DNA from: JAFNGF01 sp964567045
GTDB lineage: Bacteria > Planctomycetota > Phycisphaerae > Sedimentisphaerales > Anaerobacaceae
Direction: 5' to 3'
Assembly: GCA_964567045.1 (NCBI GenBank)
Contig: CAZMLE010000007.1
Coordinates: forward strand, 39,013 to 103,012
Length of the DNA stretch: 64,000 nt
Made by a program: the position numbers and the translations under genes. A model generated the notes under the pieces. It was given only the letters and a program-made list of their open reading frames with translations, was not told where the DNA came from and made no database searches. Each line of letters starts with the position of its first letter. The stretch's first letter is position 1. Positions 25,777-34,931 of this stretch are shown in pieces.

Positions 25777-26436
25777 TTAGGTCTTCTTTCTGTCTTTTGT
25801 GTAGTCTGCCCAAAGCGCGTCAATTTTGTGCCCTGTTTCTTTCTCAAACCAGGATTCATCCGTGTAAGTGCGCCTTCTTAACGCGGTATTGAGTTTGTTC
25901 ACTATTCCGGGGCAGACGTCGGTTTCCAACCACAGGAAAAAGCCGCCAGCCACTCGGTAGCTATCCTTATAGCCTTCGGGCTTATCTGTGAATGGGAACC
26001 AATCCTGGGGCTTTCCTTCATAGATCGCCCAGCGGAGATAATCAGCAATTCCTTCGACCAGCCAGCCTGGGCCGGCTCCCCTGTAGTTCTGTATAACATG
26101 GACTAGCTCGTGGTACACGCACCCGATGTCCTCAGGATGCTTTTCTATCCAGCCGGAGGAGACCGTAATTCGTCCACCAGAGGTTCCAGCGACGCCTCGA
26201 TCTGATTTGCGTATTCTCAGCCGGACTTCTGTGGGCGCATCAAATCCCCTCGTTGGGATAAGATTTGCAGTCCTCTGGTGCCATTGCTCGATGAGGTCCT
26301 TTGCTGTCTTTCCCCATTCCACCAGCTTGGGCATGTCATTAACATCATTAACGTCGAGATAGACAACAACTTTCGCATTTGCAGCGGAGCCGATAGAAAC
26401 GATAAGTAAAATTGCCAGAGCAAGATTTTTAGTCAT
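25777..26436 (-). CDS. Secreted BSP-family putative metallopeptidase
   Basis: The 219-residue product has a cleavable signal peptide (MTKNLALAILLIVSIGSAANA) and a zincin-type motif His-Glu-Leu-Val-His (YHELVHVIQNY, about residue 127), followed by GWLVEGIADYLRWAIYE, where the Glu and Asp may complete the metal site, and YRVAGGFFLWLE. This is the arrangement of the basic secretory protein family (plant PR-17 and bacterial homologues), presumed peptidases. Convergent with the efflux operon; the 3' ends are about 206 bases apart. Confidence 0.8.
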   Translation of the reverse strand: MTKNLALAILLIVSIGSAANAKVVVYLDVNDVNDMPKLVEWGKTAKDLIEQWHQRTANLIPTRGFDAPTEVRLRIRKSDRGVAGTSGGRITVSSGWIEKHPEDIGCVYHELVHVIQNYRGAGPGWLVEGIADYLRWAIYEGKPQDWFPFTDKPEGYKDSYRVAGGFFLWLETDVCPGIVNKLNTALRRRTYTDESWFEKETGHKIDALWADYTKDRKKT

Positions 26437-26548
26437 AAATACTCTCCCATAGTACCTGTGAAGTTCAAGTGACGACTATTCCAGAGTGCCCCATTAGTCG
26501 AATTGAAATTCTGATCCAATTGTCGGCACGTATAACCTGGTCGGGGAA

Positions 26549-27238
26549 TTAACCTCTTCTCATTCCAGACGGCAGTTCGATTCCGCCGCGACCTTTGGCG
26601 TCCCTGAAATCTACAATAATTTTAACCGCGACCTCCGGGTCGTCTACAACCGTGAATAGGTTCATATCCGCGGCAGAGATGTGATTGTATTCCTTGAGTA
26701 TCTTCTGCTCCATCCAGTTAATCAGTCCCTGCCAATATTCGCTGCCCATTAAGATAACGGGGAAATAAGCCTGCTTTAGTGTCTGAATCAGCATGAGCGC
26801 CTCGGTGAACTCATCCATCGTCCCGTAGCCGCCGGGGAAAACCATGAAGCCATGAGCGTACTTCAAGAACATCATTTTGCGACAGAAGAAGTACCTGAAG
26901 TTCAGTGACAGGTTCTGATATTTGTTCGGGATTTGCTCCAACGGCAGCTCGATGTTCAGTCCGATGCTTTTGCCGCCCGCTTCTGCGGCTCCTTTATTTG
27001 CTGCTTCCATAATTCCGCTGCCGCCGCCGGTTATTACAGCAAAACCTGCTTTTGCGATTTTGCAGGCGGTTTCCTGGGCAAGTTTGTAGTACCGCTGCTG
27101 CGGTTTGGCTCGGGACGAGCCGAAGAACGACACCGCTGGCCCAATTGAAGAAAGCTCCTGGAAGCCTTCAACGAACTCAGCCATTATCCTGAATATCCGC
27201 CACAGGTCCTGGACGGGGCTGCTGAAAGTGTTGGCCAT
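26549..27238 (-). CDS. TIGR00730/LOG-like Rossmann-fold protein
   Basis: The 229-residue protein carries the LOG-family motifs GGGSGIMEAANKGAAEAGGKSIGLNIELP and PGGYGTMDEFTEAL (the PGGxGTxxE nucleotide-binding signature). Family members are cytokinin-riboside 5'-monophosphate phosphoribohydrolases or related nucleotide enzymes; the long N-terminal helix and GSSRA opening match the bacterial type often mislabelled lysine decarboxylase. A GGAGAG ribosome site precedes the ATG. Possible role in nucleotide salvage; no direct context. Confidence 0.88.
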   Translation of the reverse strand: MANTFSSPVQDLWRIFRIMAEFVEGFQELSSIGPAVSFFGSSRAKPQQRYYKLAQETACKIAKAGFAVITGGGSGIMEAANKGAAEAGGKSIGLNIELPLEQIPNKYQNLSLNFRYFFCRKMMFLKYAHGFMVFPGGYGTMDEFTEALMLIQTLKQAYFPVILMGSEYWQGLINWMEQKILKEYNHISAADMNLFTVVDDPEVAVKIIVDFRDAKGRGGIELPSGMRRG

Positions 27239-27293
27239 AGAGAAATCTCTCCTATTATCGGCGTATCTGGCTCTGCCAGTCGGCCTGCGCCTT

Positions 27294-27992
27294 TTACCAC
27301 AAGGCTGGATTGAACGCCGCGGGACAATATTTTGCTATCGGACAATTCTGGCAGTCCGGCTTACGAGCCTTACAAATGTTTCGGCCATGTAGAATCAACG
27401 CATTACCGAAAAAAGTCCAGTTTTTCTTTGGGACTATCTCGGCTAAATCGTATTCCAACTTTACCGCATCGGTATTCTCGGACAGTCCCAGCCGCCCGGA
27501 CAGGCGAATAACGTGGGTATCGCAGGCTATTGCCGGCTTGCCGAAAGCGCCGCCCAGGACGACATTTGCTGTTTTTCTGCCTACGCCGGGCAGTCCTACC
27601 AGCTCTTCCATTGTATCCGGCACTTTGCCGCCGAATTTCTCAGTTATCGCCGTGCAGGCACCTTTGATGCTGGCTGCTTTGTTGTGGTAGAAGCCGGTGC
27701 TTTTTATGTCTGATTCGATGTGTTTTATATCCGCTCGCGCCCAATCCGCAGCCGATTTATATTTCTTGAACAGGTCCTTGGTCACCATATTGACCCGCAC
27801 ATCGGTGCACTGTGCTGACAGGATTGTCGCAATCAGAAGCTCGAGCGGATCTTTGAAGTTAAGCGCGGTCTTGGCGTCGGAGTAGGTCTTTTTCAAGATC
27901 GGCCAAATCCGCCTGATCCGCTCGGCGGCCTTGGCTTTATTAACCTTTATCCGCCAGACGTAAGGCGGATTAATCTGGACCTTTTTTGCCAT
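27294..27992 (-). CDS. nth: Endonuclease III
   Basis: The 232-residue DNA glycosylase/AP lyase shows the helix-hairpin-helix LVGLPGVGRKTANVVLG with its catalytic Lys, a catalytic Asp in ACDTHVIRLSGRLGL, and the 4Fe-4S cluster cysteines C-x6-C-x2-C-x5-C (CKARKPDCQNCPIAKYC). It repairs oxidised pyrimidines. The N-terminus (about residues 8-15, NPPYVWRI) is encoded by a 22-bp palindrome and is not part of the conserved domain. The start is supported by AGGA eight bases before ATG. It begins two bases after the stop of the DsbD-like gene. Confidence 0.95.
   Translation of the reverse strand: MAKKVQINPPYVWRIKVNKAKAAERIRRIWPILKKTYSDAKTALNFKDPLELLIATILSAQCTDVRVNMVTKDLFKKYKSAADWARADIKHIESDIKSTGFYHNKAASIKGACTAITEKFGGKVPDTMEELVGLPGVGRKTANVVLGGAFGKPAIACDTHVIRLSGRLGLSENTDAVKLEYDLAEIVPKKNWTFFGNALILHGRNICKARKPDCQNCPIAKYCPAAFNPALW
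27949..27970. repeat. Palindromic unit, copy 1 (inside nth)
   Basis: ATCCGCC, an 8-base centre AGACGTAA, then GGCGGAT. The 7-bp arms are perfect. It is identical, in the same orientation, to the copy at 28022-28043, and is translated in frame as part of the endonuclease III N-terminus. Confidence 0.85.
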
Positions 27993-27994
27993 CT

Positions 27995-29830
27995 TTATTT
28001 CCTCGTAGGAAGTTCTGTTTCATCCGCCAGACGTAAGGCGGATAAATGTTCTTTTAGCTCCTTCGAAAAGAAGATGCCGCGCCATTTGATCGCTTCTTTC
28101 TTGCCGGGCACAAATAACATACTAACCGGCACGCCTGGCTCATTGTAGGCGTGCTTTAATGCTAACGTTGCCGGCGAATCCCATTCTGTAGTGTCGGCTT
28201 TAATCGTCAGCACACGTTTCTGCTCGATGAGTCTGGCAATATCTTTGCGAGAATAGACCAATTTTTCAACCGTCTGACAAGCCAAGCACCAATCGGCGGT
28301 AAACTTAATCAGAACAGGCCGCCCTTGTTCAACAGCCGTCTGCACGGACAGAGCATCGTAGCTATGCCAGTCGATAAGCTCATAGTTCGGTGCCGGCAGA
28401 AAGACCCAGCCTGCGCCAACTGCCAGTGCTACAGCCAGAGCCCGCACGAGCCATTTGCGTGCCGCCCTGGTGCCGTAGCCGACCCATGTGCCCCAAATCC
28501 AGGCGCAAAAACCAAGTACCACAGCGAAGTACAATACCCCACTCATGCGAGATTCCGGCAGCGCCGTAACAAGTTTCACCGCGATAACAAGCAAAACAAA
28601 TCCGATGCCCTGCTTAAATAACTCCATCCATCGTCCGGGCTTGGGCAGGTGATCCAGCAGCCCGGGCATCGAGGTCAGAACCGCGTAGGGTAGAGCCATC
28701 CCCACGCCTATAATGATTATCGCAATGCTGGCCGGCAATAAGGGCTGAGATTGTGCCCAGGCAAAGGCAGCAGCCAAAATCCCAAAGCTGCATGGCGTGC
28801 TCAATATCGCCGCCAAAAACCCCATGCCCACCGCTGCGAAATATCCGCTACGTGAGCTTGCTTTACCTGCAATTGGAGAGGGCACGCTAATCGTGAAGAC
28901 CCCGAACATAAATAGCGCCAATAGTACCAGCAAAAGTGCCATCGCGGCGATGAAGATCGGACTGCGAAATTGGTCGCCCCACTGCAGTACCATTCCGTAA
29001 AAGACTTGTAAGATAATATTTGCAGCGGCAAGGAAAGCGAAGAATAACAATATCCCCAGACAAAAGGCAAGTCCCAGCGCTACGGAGACGCCACGACTTT
29101 GCTTTGCCTGCCCAACAATCCGCATCACGATCAGAGGCAGCACCGGCCAGACGCAGGGCATAATATTCAGAGCCAAGCCCGCTAAAAACGCCAGGCCCAG
29201 AGCGAACCAGACGGGTTGAGTGGATGTCTTGCCTGGCCGATCTGCTCCAGCAGGTCCTTCAAGGCTAATTTCCTTCCACGATTGTCGGTGATTCCAATCG
29301 ACCTTGATCCGCAGCGTTTTCTCAAATGGTGACAGACAGACAGTGCTCGTACACGCTATGCCGGAAATCTTGACCTGCACATCCGCGGTTGTTGTGGGCG
29401 GGGCTATAACTATTTCAATTGGCAGAAAGACTGTGAATCTGCCGGCGTAAACCTCGACTTGCTTACCTACCGGGTCCTGGAAAATGCTCCATTTGGGAAA
29501 AAGGGCTCTGCCGAAATCAAATTGGTCGGCTTGAGCCTCGATCGTAAGTTCGTATCCCGGAGCAGGCGCAGTTTCAGGCCTGGCATAATAGTGAAGGTCG
29601 TCAGTTCCTTCGAATATGACTGCCATGCCGGGCTGCGAGTTCCTGCGAGCAGGCTCCAGCCGCACAGAGGAGAATTCCTTCTCATATCGAGCCATCTCGA
29701 CAGCAGCGGTGTCACGGTTGGGGACATCTGTCGCCTCTGGTTCGCGCGGCTTTTCTCCACGCGCAGAAAGAGCGGCTATGAAGATGTAGAATGACCAGAA
29801 TATGATAGCAGTTTTTCGGCGCATACGCAC
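27995..29830 (-). CDS. DsbD-like thiol:disulfide interchange protein
   Basis: The 611-residue protein has a signal sequence, an N-terminal periplasmic domain (DsbD-alpha/DsbC-interaction-like, with ISGIACTSTVCLSPFEKTL), eight or so membrane helices (NIMPCVWPVLPLIVMRIVG with the conserved Cys; STPCSFGILAAAFAWA with the second), and a C-terminal thioredoxin domain (FTADWCLACQTVEKL, CxxC). It passes electrons from cytoplasmic thioredoxin to the periplasm. GTG at 29830 or ATG at 29824 may start it. Near the C-terminus the second palindrome copy is translated as ALRLADE. Its stop overlaps the ribosome site of nth. Confidence 0.9.
   Translation of the reverse strand: MRMRRKTAIIFWSFYIFIAALSARGEKPREPEATDVPNRDTAAVEMARYEKEFSSVRLEPARRNSQPGMAVIFEGTDDLHYYARPETAPAPGYELTIEAQADQFDFGRALFPKWSIFQDPVGKQVEVYAGRFTVFLPIEIVIAPPTTTADVQVKISGIACTSTVCLSPFEKTLRIKVDWNHRQSWKEISLEGPAGADRPGKTSTQPVWFALGLAFLAGLALNIMPCVWPVLPLIVMRIVGQAKQSRGVSVALGLAFCLGILLFFAFLAAANIILQVFYGMVLQWGDQFRSPIFIAAMALLLVLLALFMFGVFTISVPSPIAGKASSRSGYFAAVGMGFLAAILSTPCSFGILAAAFAWAQSQPLLPASIAIIIIGVGMALPYAVLTSMPGLLDHLPKPGRWMELFKQGIGFVLLVIAVKLVTALPESRMSGVLYFAVVLGFCAWIWGTWVGYGTRAARKWLVRALAVALAVGAGWVFLPAPNYELIDWHSYDALSVQTAVEQGRPVLIKFTADWCLACQTVEKLVYSRKDIARLIEQKRVLTIKADTTEWDSPATLALKHAYNEPGVPVSMLFVPGKKEAIKWRGIFFSKELKEHLSALRLADETELPTRK
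28022..28043. repeat. Palindromic unit, copy 2 (inside dsbD-like gene)
   Basis: Identical in sequence and orientation to 27949-27970, 73 bases away. It is translated in a different reading frame, near the C-terminus of the DsbD-like protein. Confidence 0.85.
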
Positions 29831-29870
29831 TCAACTGAGAACGGCAGCGAAAATAATATTAGCTCGCCAT

Positions 29871-31886
29871 CTATTGCTGTTGCTTTGTTTGCGGCTTGGG
29901 CTGCTCCTTTTTGGCCTGCTCGGCCAAGAGCAGATCGCCGACTGTGGGCTTGGCTAACTGACCGCCCTGCAAGATTACCTTAACGTCTTCGGCGTCAAGA
30001 GTCTCGTACTTCAAGAGGGCCTTGGCTATCCGATCGAGCTTGTCCTTGTTGGCTTCTATCAGCTCCTTAGCTTTCTTGTATGCTTCGTCTGTGATCTTTC
30101 TTATTTCCCGGTCGATAGCCTCGGCGGTCTTTTCGGAATACTCCCTCTCGCCTGGTATCGGATACCATATATCGCCGACCGCAAAATCAGACTCGTAGCT
30201 GATTGGGCCAAGCTCATCGCTCATACCCCAGGTCAGCACCATCTGCCTTGCAATTTTGGTGACCTGGGTCAGATCGGACTGAGCACCGCTGGATATGTCG
30301 TCACAGAATAGTTCCTCCGAAATCCGTCCGCCGAAACAGACCTGCAAAAGTGCCATGCAATATCTTTTTGTGAAGATTGTCCGGTCTTTTTCCGGCAAGG
30401 CAAATGTAGCGCCGCCCATTGGTCCACGGGGGATGATGCTCACCTTATGTAAGGGGTCTGCCTCTTTCAGCAAAGACTGAACCAGCGTGTGGCCGGCCTC
30501 GTGATAGGCAGTAATCTCTTTTTCCTTTTGGTCGATGACCCTGCTCTTTTTTGCCCTGCCCCATCTGATCTTGTCCCGCGCCTCCTCCAGGTCGACCATT
30601 TCGACATAGTCCTTGTTGGCCATAGTTGCCATCAAAGCAGCTTCATTGATAATTGCTGCCAGGTCTGCACCTGTGAACATAGGTGTCCCACGAGCCACTC
30701 TCTCCAGGTTTGCATCCGCTCCTAACTTTACTTTCTTTGCGTGCACCTTCAAGATGTCCATTCGCCCTTTTAGATCCGGTAGTGCCACGAAAACCTGCCG
30801 GTCGAATCTTCCCGGCCGGGTGAGCGCATTGTCCAAAATATCGCCCCGGTTAGTTGCCGCGACCACTATTACCTGGTCGTCCGTCGTGAAACCATCCATT
30901 TCGACCAGGATGGCGTTCAGCGTCTGTTCACGTTCATCGTGCCCGCCGCCGACAAAGCTGGCGCCGCGCTTGCGGCCGATCGCATCGACCTCATCAAGAA
31001 AGATGATACAGGGCGAATTATCCTTGGCCTGCTTAAACAGGTCACGTACGCGCGACGCCCCCACGCCGACAAACATTTCTACGAAATCGGAGCCGGATAT
31101 GCTGAAAAATGGCACGTCTGCCTCTCCGGCTATGGCCTTTGCCAACAGTGTTTTTCCGCAGCCGGGAGGTCCCACCAGCAAAACCCCCCGCGGTATGCGC
31201 CCGCCGAGTCGCTGAAACCTCTTTGGATTCTTCAGAAACTCGATTATCTCAGCGACCTCGTCCTTAGCTTCTTCGATGCCGGCCACATCATTGAATGTGA
31301 CCCTGACTCGGTCTTTGCTGGCCACTCGGTGCCTGCTTCGACCGAATGACATCAGCATTCCGCCCGCGCCGCTGCGAAGATTCCGCGCGAAGACAAAATA
31401 GAAAAACCCTATCAGCAGGACCAACGGCAGCACCCACTGCAGCAGCATGATCAGCCAGACGTGCTGTGCGGCGTAGTCCACGACGACACTGATGCGGTTG
31501 GCACCAGTGTCGTCGGTGCCGGCCTCATCAATTATCTTGTACACCCGTGCAATTGCCGCATCGCCTTGGTAGTTGACGCTGAAGGAGACGGCACCTTTTC
31601 CACTGGCGGTGGGGATGGCTTTCCTGAACTTGCCCGTAATCTCAGTGTCGCCGATTTTCATGCTCTCAATTTCATCGTTCCCGAGGTGTTTTTCAAAGTC
31701 AGTCCAATTGATATTGTTGCTTTTGAATCCCTGCTGCAGCATCATCATCGCGGTGAAAATCACGGCTGCGATTATCAACCAGGTGAGTGGGCCCCGCTTA
31801 TAACTGGGTATGGGCGGCTTTTTTCCGGAGCCGCTCGGCGGGGCGGCACGCCGCTGAGTTCGTTTTGTGTTTCGGTTATTATTCAT
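29871..31886 (-). CDS. ftsH: ATP-dependent zinc metalloprotease FtsH
   Basis: The 671-residue protein has an N-terminal membrane helix (LTWLIIAAVIFTAMMML), a periplasmic domain, a second helix (LIMLLQWVLPLVLLIGFFYFVFA), the AAA module (Walker A GPPGCGKT, Walker B CIIFLDEVDAIG, SRH region RPGRFDRQVFV) and the M41 peptidase (HEAGH zinc site; CDDISSGAQSDL with the third ligand Asp). It degrades misassembled membrane proteins and regulators. The Gln/Lys-rich tail is typical. Alone or leading the 3' dsbD-nth transcript on the minus strand. Confidence 0.97.
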   Translation of the reverse strand: MNNNRNTKRTQRRAAPPSGSGKKPPIPSYKRGPLTWLIIAAVIFTAMMMLQQGFKSNNINWTDFEKHLGNDEIESMKIGDTEITGKFRKAIPTASGKGAVSFSVNYQGDAAIARVYKIIDEAGTDDTGANRISVVVDYAAQHVWLIMLLQWVLPLVLLIGFFYFVFARNLRSGAGGMLMSFGRSRHRVASKDRVRVTFNDVAGIEEAKDEVAEIIEFLKNPKRFQRLGGRIPRGVLLVGPPGCGKTLLAKAIAGEADVPFFSISGSDFVEMFVGVGASRVRDLFKQAKDNSPCIIFLDEVDAIGRKRGASFVGGGHDEREQTLNAILVEMDGFTTDDQVIVVAATNRGDILDNALTRPGRFDRQVFVALPDLKGRMDILKVHAKKVKLGADANLERVARGTPMFTGADLAAIINEAALMATMANKDYVEMVDLEEARDKIRWGRAKKSRVIDQKEKEITAYHEAGHTLVQSLLKEADPLHKVSIIPRGPMGGATFALPEKDRTIFTKRYCMALLQVCFGGRISEELFCDDISSGAQSDLTQVTKIARQMVLTWGMSDELGPISYESDFAVGDIWYPIPGEREYSEKTAEAIDREIRKITDEAYKKAKELIEANKDKLDRIAKALLKYETLDAEDVKVILQGGQLAKPTVGDLLLAEQAKKEQPKPQTKQQQ

Positions 31887-31930
31887 AACACATTGCCTTC
31901 ACCAGTCCGATATTGACTCTTTGCCGCGGG

Positions 31931-32533
31931 CTACCATTTATTCTCCATCAGTTCTACGATCTTCTGTGCCAGCTTGTTTGCCGCCAGCGCCGATGCGTAG
32001 CTGAAGTCCTGTTTCTGGAACTCCGAATACGTGGCTTCTGCAGTGACCGGCTGATTGTCTATAACCAATTGGCCTGTCTTGAGATTTTTCCAGTTGACTA
32101 CTGCTCGCACCTGCACCTGCTTTTCCAAAGCCAGTCCCCATTCGCGTTCAATGCTGAGCACAGATTCGGCTATCTGCACTATTCGACCACTCATTAAAGT
32201 ATCGGCTCGATCGCTGCTGGAAATTACTTTATAGGGCGTTTCTGCCTCGATGCGTTTTGCCAGCGCATCGGAAAGTTCGTATTCCACGCCCCGTCTAAAA
32301 GTCTGATTGTCGAACATTTTCAGGCAGACGCTGCTGACGTCCTCGGGAAACAGGCGTCTGTTGGAATAGCCGCCTATATCGGCGCACCCCCATAAGCCCA
32401 CACACAGCAAAATAGTTGATCTCAGGACACTCCGTCGCCCGTAACCCGTGACCCGTGACCCGAGCGACGAGTGACGAGTGACGAGCGACGAGTGACGAGT
32501 GACGAGCGACGAGTTGTAACCACTTTCCTTCAT
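31931..32533 (-). CDS. LptE-like outer-membrane lipoprotein
   Basis: A lipobox (LCVGLWGC, Cys at about residue 49) is followed by GGYSNRRLFPEDVSSVCLKMFDNQTFRRGVEYELSDALAKRIEAETPYKV and DTLMSGRIVQI, the pattern of LptE-family proteins that partner LptD in LPS placement. The first ~33 residues are unusual: SSLVTRH-type heptads encoded by the 7-bp tandem repeat at 32438-32516, lying between the start codon and the signal peptide. No alternative ATG or GTG was found after the repeat. The ATG overlaps the stop of the upstream TPR gene (ATGA), so the two are translationally coupled and may both serve outer-membrane assembly. Confidence 0.75.
   Translation of the reverse strand: MKESGYNSSLVTRHSSLVTRHSSLGSRVTGYGRRSVLRSTILLCVGLWGCADIGGYSNRRLFPEDVSSVCLKMFDNQTFRRGVEYELSDALAKRIEAETPYKVISSSDRADTLMSGRIVQIAESVLSIEREWGLALEKQVQVRAVVNWKNLKTGQLVIDNQPVTAEATYSEFQKQDFSYASALAANKLAQKIVELMENKW
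32438..32516. repeat. 7-bp tandem repeat inside the LptE-like gene
   Basis: About eleven 7-base units occur: CCCGTAA, CCCGTGA twice, then CGAGYGA units (CGAGCGA, CGAGTGA, CGAGTGA in a 21-bp super-period). Because three units equal 21 bp, the frame is kept and the peptide SSLVTRH recurs every seven residues. The position is the N-terminal, pre-lipobox part of the gene. Confidence 0.9.
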
Positions 32534-33501
32534 TTCCCACCTTGATGACCATTCAGGTTTTTGGCAAGCACTTCTTTAGCCATCTGTGCGGCTTTGGTTT
32601 CGCTCCAGTTGCGGATTACCATATCATAATACAGATTAGCCGCCTGTTTTCTGCCGGTACTTTGATAGTATTGGCCGATACAGAATTGCTTGTATGCTAT
32701 CTGTTCATCTATCTCTTTGAGTATTTGGTCGACATTCAGTGTTGCGGCGTCTTCGGGATAGCGGACTTTGAAATCCTCGTAGTAGCTTTTCGCACTTTTT
32801 AGATGTGACGCATTATATTTGGGCCCGTTATAAGCAGCGTGTTTGCATCGAGCCATAGCCAGCAATGCATCCTTAGCGGTCTGGGCGTCTTGCTGCTGCC
32901 AGGATATCTCCGACCATTTCAGGTACGCTTCGTTGAACATTCCTTTGTTTTCGTAGTATTGGGCCAGTGCCCGCGATGCCTCGATGCCGATAGGTCTGTC
33001 ACCGGCTCGGTCGGTGATCTTCTCCATAATCCTGATGCCCGTAGCGTCGCCCTTCATTTTGAATAGGCCCAGCACCGTAATTTTTTGGCCTGCTAAAAAG
33101 CTGCCGGCAATCTGAAACTGCCGCTCCAGCGCCGCCTCGTAAAGCGGACTGTCGTAATAATCTTTGGCCAGGAACTTATCATAGCTTCTGCTGGCCTGGC
33201 TGTATCTTCCGGCACAATAAAATAGTTCTGCCTCTATGAAGGTATCCAGGTCGGCCTCTTTGGTCTCTGGGAACAGCTTCTTAAGCTGACTCCATTCTTC
33301 GGCAAGAGCCTTGGTTTGGCCTGTGTTGACGAGTTTTTCCGTTCGCGCCACAACTATCAGGTATCTGTCTTTGGCGTCGCCCGGCACAGACTTCCAATCC
33401 TGGCCTTGCTGCAACTGCCAGGTGTCGGCCCAAATCACTGCCGGCCGCTGCCATAACATTGCCGCCGCCAGTATTACAAGCAGCACTCTATACCTCGCCA
33501 T
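32530..33501 (-). CDS. BamD-like TPR exported protein
   Basis: The 323-residue product has a signal peptide (LLVILAAAMLWQRPAVIWA) and TPR-like helical pairs (AELFYCAGRYSQASRSYDKFL; ALAQYYENKGMFNEAYLKWSEI; AYKQFCIGQYYQSTGRKQAANLYYDMVI) with the overall look of BamD-type outer-membrane assembly proteins. There is no lipobox Cys. Coupling to the LptE-like gene by ATGA overlap supports an envelope-assembly role, inferred. Confidence 0.7.
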   Translation of the reverse strand: MARYRVLLVILAAAMLWQRPAVIWADTWQLQQGQDWKSVPGDAKDRYLIVVARTEKLVNTGQTKALAEEWSQLKKLFPETKEADLDTFIEAELFYCAGRYSQASRSYDKFLAKDYYDSPLYEAALERQFQIAGSFLAGQKITVLGLFKMKGDATGIRIMEKITDRAGDRPIGIEASRALAQYYENKGMFNEAYLKWSEISWQQQDAQTAKDALLAMARCKHAAYNGPKYNASHLKSAKSYYEDFKVRYPEDAATLNVDQILKEIDEQIAYKQFCIGQYYQSTGRKQAANLYYDMVIRNWSETKAAQMAKEVLAKNLNGHQGGK

Positions 33502-33717
33502 AATCGGTTTCCACTACCATTCTAAGAATTCAACGCCTGCTCACAAAGAGAATTATACTTGGTGGCCAGACTATTGCAAACCTCCACCTCAAAATATGGT
33601 AAATCCCCGTGTTTTTCTGCATGAGGTCGCCTTGACAAACAGTGCCGGTTTTGATAGCCTCTCAAGCAGACGGCAAAAGATGCCAGTCAAATAAGATAGG
33701 GTAAAAAGGGTACTACC

Positions 33718-34710
33718 ATGTCGAAAAGTATAACGCGCCGGCAGTTTCTAAAAAAGTCCCTTATTGAGTCCGCAGGTGTTGGTGCAATTCTGAGCCTCGA
33801 AGAGCGAACCTTGTTGGCAGCAGCGAACAAATCTGACATGCTGCCCAGCCCAGACAGTATCAAAGGCTTACCGGTAGGCAAGATCGGCAAGGTGACGATC
33901 AGCAGACTAATCTGCGGCGGCAATCTGATCAACGGCTACGCCCACAGCAGGGATTTGATTTATGTCTCCGAACTGCTGAGGCACTATTTCACCGACGGAA
34001 AAATCATCGAAACCTGGCAGGTATGCCAGGAAAGTGGGATAAATACTGCTATCGCCAATGTAGGAAGACATGGTGGGGAAAATAGTATTAGAGTCTTCAA
34101 TAAATACCGCGGAGAGAGAGGTGGTCAGATTCAGTGGATCGCACAATGCGATATATTTGAAGATGACCTGTTAGGTGTTATAAAATTAGCTATCGATAAC
34201 GGTGCAGTGGGCGCTTTCATACAGGGTGGTTGTGCAGATAGCTTTATCAGGAACGGTCGCGTTGATTTGTTGGGAAAGGCTGTCGAGTTTATCAAGCAAA
34301 ATGGGTTAATCGCTGGCGTGGCGGGACATTCTGTTGAAGTGCCTAAGGCGTCCGAAAAAGCGGGCGTAGAAACCGATTTCTATATGAAGACACTGCACAG
34401 TGCTGACTACTGGTCTGCCACGCCTGACGAGGCAGATGGACCTTTTGACTTGCCCGGACATGATAATATGTGGTGCACTAAGCCGGAAAAAACTATCGAA
34501 TTTATGAACCAGGTCAAAAAGCCCTGGATTGCATATAAGGTTCTGGCAGCCGGTGCAATCCATCCCAGAGAGGGCTTTAGATACGCCTTTGAAAACGGAG
34601 CCGATTTTCTTTGCGTGGGCATGTTTGATTTTCAAATCCGAGAGAACGTGGTTATTGCCAAGAATATATTGTCAGGAAAGATGTCCCGACAGCGCCCGTG
34701 GAGAGCATAA
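33718..34710 (+). CDS. Tat-exported TIM-barrel-like protein (paralogue A)
   Basis: The 330-residue product starts with a Tat signal (SITRRQFLKKSLIES). The mature part begins GKIGKVTISRLICGGNLINGYAHSRDLIYVSELL, which recalls aldo/keto-reductase openings, and ends KPWIAYKVLAAGAIHPREGFRYAFENGADFLCVGMFDFQIRENVVIA, which resembles the closing strands of a TIM barrel. No catalytic set is certain. It is a close paralogue of 37484-38464; the last ~180 bases are almost identical. A possible promoter (TTGACA 33632, 17 bases, TAGCCT) precedes it. Confidence 0.75.
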   Translation: MSKSITRRQFLKKSLIESAGVGAILSLEERTLLAAANKSDMLPSPDSIKGLPVGKIGKVTISRLICGGNLINGYAHSRDLIYVSELLRHYFTDGKIIETWQVCQESGINTAIANVGRHGGENSIRVFNKYRGERGGQIQWIAQCDIFEDDLLGVIKLAIDNGAVGAFIQGGCADSFIRNGRVDLLGKAVEFIKQNGLIAGVAGHSVEVPKASEKAGVETDFYMKTLHSADYWSATPDEADGPFDLPGHDNMWCTKPEKTIEFMNQVKKPWIAYKVLAAGAIHPREGFRYAFENGADFLCVGMFDFQIRENVVIAKNILSGKMSRQRPWRA

Positions 34711-34931
34711 GGAAACTCTATGACCCAGTGGGGAAAATTGTCAAAGCACTTAAATCGGCGAGACTTTTGTCAAAAGCCTTTTATCGCCCCATAGAACAGT
34801 CGCCCTCGAATGTCGCGCTCAAGAGCCTGTCAAAAAAAATCATAAACCTATGAGAATAGTGTCGAGTTGAACTTATCACCACAGTATCATATCGCTTTCG
34901 ACAAAAAAGGACGAATTGAAGGGAGAACAAA

